Assembly (NCBI GenBank): GCA_049509675.1 | Contig: JBEKZQ010000306.1 | Location: forward strand, 1-8,395 | Source: JBEKZQ01 sp049509675 | GTDB taxonomy: Bacteria; Planctomycetota; Planctomycetia; Pirellulales; Thermoguttaceae | Direction: 5' to 3' | DNA length: 8,395 nucleotides | In this document: positions 1 to 6,611 of the stretch, piece after piece | Position numbering within the stretch: position 1 is the stretch's first letter | Layout of the letters: every line of letters begins with the position of its first letter | Made by a program: the position numbers and the translations under genes | The notes under the pieces: generated by a model | Told to the model about the DNA's origin: nothing | Database searches by the model: none | What the model saw: only the letters and a program-made list of their open reading frames with translations

Positions 1-104
1 GGTTGGGTCCCCTGTTTGATGGTATTGGCCCACGCGCCGCTATGTTGGCCGAAGACGGCGGCCGCGAAAACGGCCGCCCCGCACGCAACTGCTACGATTC
101 TCAT
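1..104 (-). CDS. N-terminus of a secreted protein of unknown function (partial, runs off the left edge)
   Basis: Thirty-four codons are visible before the window ends. The start MRIVAVACG is followed by a hydrophobic Ala/Val/Phe stretch (about residues 4-18) and then AWA at residues 24-26. Together these look like a Sec signal peptide cleaved after AWA, just before NTIKQGTQ. A consensus Shine-Dalgarno GGAGGT lies 5 bases before the ATG, which makes this start convincing. A promoter-like pair lies upstream at 149-177. The mature part is almost entirely outside the window, so no function can be given; export is inferred from the signal peptide only. The gene lies downstream of glyQS on the same strand, but the 405-base repeat-rich gap and the promoter suggest it is transcribed separately. 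Confidence 0.6.
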   Translation of the reverse strand, partial: MRIVAVACGAAVFAAAVFGQHSGAWANTIKQGTQ

Positions 105-109
105 GATCC

Positions 110-115
110 ACCTCC
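110..115 (-). promoter_or_regulatory. Strong Shine-Dalgarno site of the secreted-protein gene
   Basis: The minus strand reads GGAGGT followed by GGATC and then ATG, a full anti-16S match at 5-base spacing. It fixes the start at 104. It contrasts with the plus-strand genes of this window, which show no clear site at the expected distance. Confidence 0.65.
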
Positions 116-148
116 CCCCGGAATTGCCCGAGCCTGGCCCCGCCCCAT

Positions 149-177
149 ATTATTCGACATTTCGGCGCAAATGGCAA
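149..177 (-). promoter_or_regulatory. Candidate sigma-70-type promoter for the secreted-protein gene
   Basis: On the minus strand TTGCCA (172-177, five of six matches to TTGACA) is followed after exactly 17 bases by AATAAT (149-154, five of six matches to TATAAT). The predicted transcript would start near 142 and give a leader of about 38 bases before the ATG at 104. This is pattern matching only; promoter preferences in this lineage are not well known to me. Confidence 0.35.
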
Positions 178-224
178 TTGCAAGCCGCGTGCCGAAGGCG
201 GGCGTCTTAAGAAAAAGGATTCAC

Positions 225-251
225 CGCAGAGGACGCGGAGGAACGCAGAGG
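225..251. repeat. Short decamer-like repeat of the CGCAGAGG type
   Basis: Three consecutive near-copies are seen: CGCAGAGGA, CGCGGAGGAA and CGCAGAGG. On the minus strand this is the CCTCTGCG-type intergenic string that I associate with dispersed repeats in many environmental bacterial genomes. It is non-coding and I assign it no function. Confidence 0.5.
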
Positions 252-343
252 TTCGGAAAGCTGAAAATTGGGCGGACATGCCGTAGTCACAGTGACGGCA
301 GTTTGGTGCGAAATAGAGACATGGCGGGGTGAAAAGCGGGAAG

Positions 344-360
344 CACTGGCGGAGCCAGTG
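344..360. repeat. Perfect 7-bp hairpin, CACTGGC / GCCAGTG
   Basis: Arms 344-350 and 354-360 are exact reverse complements around a three-base loop GGA. It lies 150 bases past the glyQS stop. There is no T-run on either side, so it is not a classical intrinsic terminator. It resembles a small dispersed palindromic element, but no second copy is present in this window. Confidence 0.45.
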
Positions 361-382
361 GCACGCAGCGGCAAGATCGAGC

Positions 383-431
383 AATCTCAAATCTCAAATC
401 TCGAATTTCAAGTTTCAAGTTTCAAATCTCA
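383..431 (-). repeat. Heptamer array, seven units of A[AG]T[CT]TC[AG]
   Basis: Seven back-to-back 7-base units are seen: AATCTCA twice, AATCTCG, AATTTCA, AGTTTCA twice and AATCTCA. On the minus strand, the direction of glyQS, most units read TGARATT or TGAAACT, so each starts with a TGA triplet. It lies 79 bases past the glyQS stop and is the larger relative of the array at 492-512. Confidence 0.7.
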
Positions 432-436
432 AATTC

Positions 437-468
437 TTTTCGGGCTTTCGTCCTTTCGGGTTTTCGTG
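437..468. repeat. Octamer array, four units of [CT]TTTCG[GT][CG]
   Basis: Four consecutive 8-base units are seen (TTTTCGGG, CTTTCGTC, CTTTCGGG, TTTTCGTG), followed by a decayed ATTTTCCG. It sits between two heptamer arrays. It is non-coding and AT-richer than the genes around it. Confidence 0.5.
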
Positions 469-491
469 ATTTTCCGATTGCCCTGCTGTCA

Positions 492-509
492 AATCTCAAA
501 TCTCAAATT

Positions 510-512
<3 letters not shown>
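492..512 (-). repeat. Three-unit heptamer array that contains the glyQS stop codon
   Basis: On the plus strand the units are AATCTCA, AATCTCA and AATTTCA. Read on the minus strand they are TGAAATT, TGAGATT and TGAGATT. The glyQS stop TGA (510-512) is exactly the first three bases of the first unit. Confidence 0.7.
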
Positions 513-2129
<1,617 letters not shown>

Positions 2130-2259
2130 GGCAATCGCTGCTCCGCAGTAGGGATCTATACGGGAAGAGGCACATTAAATCTAATGAAGCCAAGGGGAAG
2201 CGGCTAGGGGGGCGCGGGCGCGGTAACGGATTTCGGCACTAGGCGGCGGGCCCTGAAAT

Positions 2260-2340
2260 GTAGGGTGGGACGAGGTACGAGTCCCACCATGAGAGAGGCT
2301 GAATTCCAGGTGGTGGGACTCGTACCACGTCCCACCCTAC
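2260..2340. repeat. Nearly perfect 30-bp inverted repeat ending in GTAGGGTGG / CCACCCTAC
   Basis: The left arm (2260-2289) and right arm (2311-2340) are reverse complements at 29 of 30 positions around a 21-base loop. It lies in the divergent gap between glyQS and the UbiD gene, 69 bases before the UbiD start. It could fold as a long hairpin in the leader of either transcript. The ends match those of the element at 5471-5612, so this looks like a dispersed palindromic family (REP- or MITE-like). I see no target-site duplication. The rest of this gap (2130-2259) shows nothing I can name. Confidence 0.8.
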
Positions 2341-2408
2341 GGGGAATCAACTCCCGTCACTTGTCCCCATCTTCCGTTGGCCGCCTCCGACTCCTAAAAT
2401 GGGTTCTC

Positions 2409-3911
2409 ATGCACCGCTCACTGGCCGATTTTCTGGACGAGTTGGGCCACGCCGGGGAATTGGTCCGGGTGGAGGCCGAGGTCGATCCGTGCCTGGAGGC
2501 CGCCGAGATTACCGCGCGCGTGGCACGCAGCGGCGGCCCGGCCCTGCTGTTCACCAATCTCAAAGGGTGCCACGCTCCGCTGCTCACCAATCTGCTGGGC
2601 ACGGAGGCTCGCATTTGCCGGGCGTTGGGCGTGGACTCGTTGGCCGAGGCGGCGGACCGCGCCGGCCGGCTCGCGGCCGCTTCGGCCGCCGACGGATGGT
2701 TCCAGCGTTGGCGGGCCGGCAGTCAGCCGACGGCCTTGGCACAGGTCCTGCCCCGGCAGGTGAAATCGGCCGCCTGCCAGCAGATCGTCCGCTTGGGGAG
2801 CGACGTGGACCTGGGCCAGTTGCCGCTGGTGCAGTCGGCCCCGGGCGAAGCGGGCCGCGTGGTCACGGCGGGGGTCACGGTCACGGCCGAGCCCGATTCG
2901 CACCGGCCGATCGCCGGCCGTTTCGACTTGCAACTGCTGGCGCGCGATCGCCTGGCCGTCTGCTGGGCGGCCCATGACGAGCCGGCCCGGCTGCTGGTGC
3001 AGTGCCGGCAGCGGGGGGAAAAACTGCCGGTGGCGGTCATGTTGGGCGGCGATCCGGCGGTGCTCCTGGCCGCTTCGGCCCGGCTTTCGCCCGCCGTAGA
3101 CTGCCTGGCACTGGCCGGCCTGCTGCGCGATAAGCCGCTGGATGCGGTCGCCTGCCGCACGGTCGATCTGAGCGTGGCGGCCGAATCGGATATCGTGATC
3201 GAGGGCTACGTGAACCCGGCGGAGCCGCCGGTCGAGGCCGGCCCGCGCTCGGCCCCGCTGGGCCGATACACCCTGCCCTGCACGGCCCCCATCCTGCATG
3301 TCACGGCCCTGACGCATCGGGCCAATCCGATCTATCCGGCGATGGTCCACCTGGCAATGCCCGGCGAGGCGAGCCAGGTGGATGCCGCCCTGACCCGCAT
3401 CGTGTTGCCGCTGGCGAAATCGGCCATCCCGGAACTGCTGGATTACGACCTGCCGCAACTGGCCGCCGCCCGGCTGTGGGCCGTGCTGTCGATCGACAAG
3501 ACCTATGCGGGCCAGGCCCGGCGGGTGGCATCGACGGCCTGGGGCATGCCGCAATTCATGTTGGCCAAGATGCTGATCGTAGTGGATCGGGGCGTCGACG
3601 TGCGGGAGCCCGGGCAGGTCCAGCGGGCGGTGGCGGCGAACGTCCATCCCGGCCGGGACGTTTTTTTTCAGGCCGGCCCGCCCGACCCGCTCGATCCGGC
3701 GGCCTTGCCCGGTACGCTGGGCCAGCGGATGGCGATCGATGCGACGGAAAAACTGCCGCAAGAACACGCCGGACCGTGGCCGGCCGCAGCCGAGATGAGC
3801 CCGGCCGTGCGGCAACTGGTCAGCGACCGCTGGCCGCAGTACGGCCTGGGGCCGGAGCCGCCCCCAAGGACTTTAGCCACGGATGCACCCGGAAAGAACA
3901 CGGATATTTAG
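2409..3911 (+). CDS. ubiD: UbiD-family decarboxylase, probable menaquinone (futalosine) branch, with a non-canonical active site
   Basis: A 500-residue UbiD-superfamily protein, recognised from RSLADFLDELGHAGELVRV at the N-terminus, LPVAVMLGGDPA (206-217), ALAGLLR (234-240), DIVIEGY (261-267), and KTYAGQARRV and NVHPGRDVFF in the C-terminal half. Characterised members are (de)carboxylases using prenyl-FMN made by UbiX. Here the likely role is decarboxylating the prenylated 6-naphthoate intermediate. I place the start at 2409; an in-frame start at 2265 would translate the upstream hairpin. By my alignment the usual Asn168, Arg173, Glu233, Glu277 and Glu282 (Fdc1 numbering) are Ile, Asp, Cys, Ala and Ala, while the metal-ligand His (H189) is kept. 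The last residues (about TDAPGKNTDI) are encoded by a repeat arm. It is the first gene of a same-strand row. Family is certain; activity is not. Confidence 0.88.
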   Translation: MHRSLADFLDELGHAGELVRVEAEVDPCLEAAEITARVARSGGPALLFTNLKGCHAPLLTNLLGTEARICRALGVDSLAEAADRAGRLAAASAADGWFQRWRAGSQPTALAQVLPRQVKSAACQQIVRLGSDVDLGQLPLVQSAPGEAGRVVTAGVTVTAEPDSHRPIAGRFDLQLLARDRLAVCWAAHDEPARLLVQCRQRGEKLPVAVMLGGDPAVLLAASARLSPAVDCLALAGLLRDKPLDAVACRTVDLSVAAESDIVIEGYVNPAEPPVEAGPRSAPLGRYTLPCTAPILHVTALTHRANPIYPAMVHLAMPGEASQVDAALTRIVLPLAKSAIPELLDYDLPQLAAARLWAVLSIDKTYAGQARRVASTAWGMPQFMLAKMLIVVDRGVDVREPGQVQRAVAANVHPGRDVFFQAGPPDPLDPAALPGTLGQRMAIDATEKLPQEHAGPWPAAAEMSPAVRQLVSDRWPQYGLGPEPPPRTLATDAPGKNTDI

Positions 3912-3968
3912 TTATTGGACAGCCATTTCCCCACCCTCTCTCCGTGTTGATCCGTGTTTCATCCGTGG
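3877..3968. repeat. Inverted repeat of ATCCGTG-type decamers spanning the ubiD end and the ubiD-menG gap
   Basis: Arms 3877-3904 and 3941-3968 are reverse complements at about 21 of 28 positions, with both ends matching exactly (CCACGGATGC... and ...CATCCGTGG). The right arm is built of 10-base units, TCCGTGTTGA then TCCGTGTTTC then ATCCGTGG. The left arm lies inside the UbiD frame, and the TAG follows at 3909-3911. The menG ATG is 27 bases past the right arm, so the hairpin could influence menG expression. No T-run is present to make it a terminator. Confidence 0.65.
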
Positions 3969-3995
3969 CCCCAATTCCCCTTCGTTCGCTTCGCT

Positions 3996-4718
3996 ATGAC
4001 GTTCGACAAATCCTCAGCCCGGGTGCGGGAAATGTTCGCCGCGATTGCCCCGCGGTACGATCTCTTGAACCGGCTCCTGTCGCTGGGGATCGACCGCGCC
4101 TGGCGCCGCCGCGCCGTGCAGGTGGTGCCGCCCGGCGACCCGACGGCCCCCATTTTGGACGTGTGTACGGGCACGGCCGACCTGGCGCTGGCCTACTGGC
4201 GGGCAAGTCCCCGGGGCGTGCGGATCATCGGCACCGATTTCTGCCGGCCCATGCTGGCGATCGGCCAGCGGAAGTGTCGCCGCACGGGGGCCGCCTCGCG
4301 GATCACGCTCCTGGAAGCCGACACAGCCCAATTACCCTTCCCGGACGATGTCTTTCAGATCGTGTGCGTGGCATTCGGGCTGCGGAACGTGAGCGACGCC
4401 GACCGCGGGCTGCGCGAGATGGTCAGGGTATGCCGGCCGGGGGGACAGGTGGCGGTGCTGGAATTCTCCACGCCCACGCTCTGGCCGCTGGGCACGCTGT
4501 ACGGCTGGTATTTCCACCGCGTGTTGCCCCGCATCGGGCAAGCGCTGGCGAGGAACCGCCAGGGAGCTTACAATTATCTTCCAGCCAGCGTGGGCCGCTT
4601 TCCGCAGGCCGGCGCGCTCGTGGAGCGGATGCGCCAGGCCGGTCTGTCGCAGGCGGAGCACCACCGGCTGACAGGCGGTGTTTGCATGTTGTACGTGGGA
4701 AGGAAATCTGAAATTTGA
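3996..4718 (+). CDS. menG: Demethylmenaquinone methyltransferase, UbiE/MenG family
   Basis: A SAM-dependent C-methyltransferase that converts demethylmenaquinone to menaquinone in the last step. It is 240 residues, normal for the family. The family signature YDLLNRLLSLGIDRAW is at 21-36, the SAM-binding glycine-rich motif ILDVCTGTADLAL at 53-65, the acidic GTD at 79-81, AFGLRNV at 126-132, and the second signature RVCRPGGQVAVLEFS at 144-158. The ATG at 3996 gives the usual KSSARVREMFAAIAPRYD N-terminus. An in-frame GTG at 3954 would translate the repeat arm upstream and is less likely. No Shine-Dalgarno is visible. The final EI-stop falls in a heptamer array, and ubiX starts 26 bases past the stop, so co-transcription with ubiX is likely. 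Confidence 0.95.
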   Translation: MTFDKSSARVREMFAAIAPRYDLLNRLLSLGIDRAWRRRAVQVVPPGDPTAPILDVCTGTADLALAYWRASPRGVRIIGTDFCRPMLAIGQRKCRRTGAASRITLLEADTAQLPFPDDVFQIVCVAFGLRNVSDADRGLREMVRVCRPGGQVAVLEFSTPTLWPLGTLYGWYFHRVLPRIGQALARNRQGAYNYLPASVGRFPQAGALVERMRQAGLSQAEHHRLTGGVCMLYVGRKSEI

Positions 4719-4736
4719 AATCTCAAATCTGAGATC
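4702..4736 (+). repeat. Heptamer array TGARATY supplying the menG stop and filling the menG-ubiX gap
   Basis: The consecutive 7-base units are GGAAATC (degenerate), TGAAATT, TGAAATC, TCAAATC and TGAGATC. The menG stop TGA (4716-4718) is the first three bases of a unit. The units are the same type as those past glyQS and have the same orientation relative to the gene they end. The array stops 7 bases before the ubiX ATG, so ubiX has no room for a normal ribosome binding site outside the array. Confidence 0.7.
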
Positions 4737-4743
4737 GCTTGCC

Positions 4744-5541
4744 ATGAAGCGGAATATCGTCGTTGCCATCACCGGCGCCAGCGGCGTGGCCTATGCCGTG
4801 CGGCTGTTGGAAGTCCTCTCGGCCGCCGGCTGCGACCTGCACCTGATCATCAGCCCGGCCGCCCAGGCCGTGTTCAAGCAGGAACTCGACCTGACGATCG
4901 ACCTGGAGAACTTCGATCCGGGGATGCTGATGTTGGACGTGGGCTCCAGCCTGCGGGATCGCAAACTGCAGGCGATCCGCGCGCTGGCCGGCATTTCCAG
5001 CGAGAAGAGCAACGTGCTGGCGGTCAGCTCCGGCGAAGACGGCAAACTGCACTATTATCATTACCGCGACTACCTGGCCGCCGTGGCCAGCGGTTCCTTC
5101 CTCACGCACGGCATGGTCATCTGCCCTTGCTCCAGCGGCACGCTCAGCGCGATCGTCCACGGCACCAGCGCCAACCTGATCCACCGGGCGGCGGAGGTCC
5201 ACTTGAAGGAGCGGCGGAAACTGATCCTCGTGCCGCGGGAGACGCCGCTGTCGATCACCCTGTTGGACAACATGAAGCGGGCCGCCGAGGCCGGCGCCAT
5301 CATGATTCCCGCCATGCCCGGCTTCTACCCCGGAGTGAAGTCGATCCGCGACCTGATCGATTTCGTGGTGGGCCGCATCTGCGACCAACTGGCGATCGAG
5401 AATTCGCTCATCGAACGCTGGGGAAGTCGCAAGGACTTAACTTTCTCTTCACCCGGATTATTCATAAACTGTAGGGTGGCGTCGAGCAAACCGTCGTTCT
5501 GGTGGGTCTTCGGTCGCTTGCCGCCCTACTCTCGACTCTAG
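4744..5541 (+). CDS. ubiX: Flavin prenyltransferase, UbiX family, with an internal insertion and a repeat-derived tail
   Basis: UbiX joins a dimethylallyl group to FMN, making the prenyl-FMN cofactor for UbiD-type decarboxylases, which fits a UbiD gene two positions upstream. The flavin-binding VAITGASG is at 7-14, ASGSF at 115-119, MVICPCSSGTLSAIVHG at 124-140, LKERRKLILVPRETPLS at 154-170 and MPGFYPGVKSIRDLIDFVVGRICDQL at 191-216. The frame is 265 residues against about 190-200 for E. coli-type UbiX. About 40 extra residues lie near 59-101, between the first Rossmann half and ASGSF. Roughly 38 more follow the expected C-terminus at IERWG (about 227) and are encoded by intergenic and repeat DNA. 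A TAA in another frame at 5438-5440 suggests a lost stop or small indel. The start ATG at 4744 is chosen because MKRNIVVAITGASG matches the family. Confidence 0.93.
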   Translation: MKRNIVVAITGASGVAYAVRLLEVLSAAGCDLHLIISPAAQAVFKQELDLTIDLENFDPGMLMLDVGSSLRDRKLQAIRALAGISSEKSNVLAVSSGEDGKLHYYHYRDYLAAVASGSFLTHGMVICPCSSGTLSAIVHGTSANLIHRAAEVHLKERRKLILVPRETPLSITLLDNMKRAAEAGAIMIPAMPGFYPGVKSIRDLIDFVVGRICDQLAIENSLIERWGSRKDLTFSSPGLFINCRVASSKPSFWWVFGRLPPYSRL

Positions 5542-5612
5542 ACCCTCGGCTCTCGACTCTAGGTCGGTTTGCGAGACCCACCATAGGCTTGCGCGACCTC
5601 GACCCACCCTAC
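5471..5612. repeat. Imperfect inverted-repeat element with GTAGGGTGG / CCACCCTAC ends
   Basis: The left end GTAGGGTGG (5471-5479) is mirrored by CCACCCTAC (5604-5612). A second matching pair is TGGTGGGTCT near 5500-5509 and AGACCCACCA near 5574-5583. The stretch between is poorly matched and carries a heptamer array. The termini are the same as in the 2260-2340 element, so I place both in one family. The element begins inside the 3' part of the ubiX frame and ends 15 bases before the ubiA ATG. Confidence 0.6.
5529..5563 (+). repeat. Degenerate heptamer array CTCTCGA-type containing the ubiX stop
   Basis: Five 7-base units are seen: CTCTCGA, CTCTAGA, CCCTCGG, CTCTCGA and CTCTAGG. The TAG ending the ubiX frame (5539-5541) lies inside the second unit. 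The array sits in the centre of the 5471-5612 inverted-repeat element. Confidence 0.55.
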
Positions 5613-5626
5613 GCGAATAATCCTTC

Positions 5627-6511
5627 ATGCTTGCACGCCTCCGCCAGTACCTGGAACTGATCCGCTTCAGCCACACGCTGTTCGCGTTGCCGTTTGCGCT
5701 GTTGGCGGCGGCGATGGCCTGGGCGGCCAACGCCCGCGATACGCCGCCGCGGCCCTTCCTCGCGTGGGACGCCCTGGGCATCGTGGTGTGCATGGTGATG
5801 GCCCGCAGCGCCGCCATGGCCTTCAATCGCCTGGTCGATCGGCGGCTGGACGCGTTGAATCCGCGCACGCAGGCGCGGCACCTGCCCCGCGGCGTGCTGG
5901 GCGTGGGCTCGGTGGCGGTCTTTACGCTTCTCTGTGCCCTGGGATTCGTGGCCGGCACGCTCTTGTTCTTGCCGCAGAATTGGATTCCGCTGGCGGCCGC
6001 GGCGCCGGTGCTGGCCTTCCTGTTCGGCTACAGTTTCGCCAAGCGGTTCACGCTGCTTTCGCACTGGTGGCTGGGGGCCGCCTTGGCCCTGGCGCCGTTG
6101 GCGGCGTGGGTGGCGCTGCGCGCGGAAAACTTCGCACCGCCGCTGTTGCTGGCCGCCGCCGTGACGCTATGGGTGGCCGGTTTCGACATCATTTACGCCT
6201 GCCAGGATTTCGATTTCGACCGGCAAATGCGGCTCCACAGCGTGCCCGCCCGGCTCGGCATCGCCCGGGCCCTGCGGCTGGCGGCACTTTGCCACCTGGG
6301 TATGATCGCCGTGCTGGCCGCGCTGCCTTTGTGCTATCCCTTTGGCCGGGTGTACCTGGCCGGCGTGGCGGCGGTCGCCTTGCTGCTGGGCTATGAACAT
6401 TGGCTCGTGCGGCCCGACGACCTCACGCGCGTCAATCGGGCCTTCTTCCACATGAACGCCGTGGTCAGCCTGGGCCTGCTGACAGTCGGCGTAGCGGACC
6501 TCTTGTTATAG
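5627..6511 (+). CDS. ubiA: UbiA-family prenyltransferase, likely the futalosine-pathway enzyme (MqnP-like)
   Basis: An integral membrane enzyme that attaches the polyprenyl tail to the aromatic head group. Given mqnE next door, the substrate is probably 1,4-dihydroxy-6-naphthoate and not 4-hydroxybenzoate (inference). It is 294 residues, typical for the family. The first Mg-diphosphate motif NRLVDRRLD is at 67-75, followed by NPRTQARHLPRG; the second, YACQDFDFD, is at 190-198. Hydrophobic segments are visible at about 18-34, 49-64, 91-113, 119-134, 147-164, 173-190, 215-238, 241-255 and 276-294. The start at 5627 is favoured because LELIRFSHTLFALPFALL follows directly. No Shine-Dalgarno is visible, and the repeat element ends 15 bases upstream. 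The stop TAG is not in a repeat. Confidence 0.93.
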   Translation: MLARLRQYLELIRFSHTLFALPFALLAAAMAWAANARDTPPRPFLAWDALGIVVCMVMARSAAMAFNRLVDRRLDALNPRTQARHLPRGVLGVGSVAVFTLLCALGFVAGTLLFLPQNWIPLAAAAPVLAFLFGYSFAKRFTLLSHWWLGAALALAPLAAWVALRAENFAPPLLLAAAVTLWVAGFDIIYACQDFDFDRQMRLHSVPARLGIARALRLAALCHLGMIAVLAALPLCYPFGRVYLAGVAAVALLLGYEHWLVRPDDLTRVNRAFFHMNAVVSLGLLTVGVADLLL

Positions 6512-6531
6512 GACTCGGGAAAGAATACGTT

Positions 6532-6575
6532 GGGGACTGTCGCAATTTTCGCGTAGCGAAAATGGGACTGTCCCC
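6532..6575. repeat. Hairpin repeat GGGGACTGTC...GTCCCC between ubiA and mqnE
   Basis: The left arm 6532-6552 and right arm 6556-6575 pair almost fully around a GTA loop, with TTTTCGC/GCGAAAA next to the loop and GGGGAC/GTCCCC at the base and a few mismatches between. It lies 20 bases past the ubiA stop and 36 before the mqnE ATG. It has no T-run, so it is not a standard intrinsic terminator. A dispersed palindrome or an mRNA-stabilising hairpin is equally possible. Confidence 0.6.
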
Positions 6576-6611
6576 CTCACAAACCCAAGTTGTCCTTCCC
6601 AAGTCCTCGCA

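Noticed and set aside
2265..2408. Upstream in-frame start for the UbiD gene
   Set aside because: It would translate the 2260-2340 palindrome. UbiD homology begins at RSLADFLDELG, directly after the ATG at 2409.
3661..3668. Run of eight T in ubiD as a programmed slippage site
   Set aside because: It encodes the well-fitting DVFFQ in frame, homology continues in the same frame on both sides, and no alternative product is evident.
2418..3815. A 465-codon open frame on the minus strand opposite ubiD
   Set aside because: This is also an antisense shadow. The translation is rich in Arg, Gly and Gln with no family signature, and the plus strand has clear UbiD motifs.
6532..6575. Intrinsic terminator after ubiA
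   Set aside because: The hairpin is stable-looking, but the base of the stem is followed by CTCAC and not a T-run, so I kept it as a repeat hairpin.
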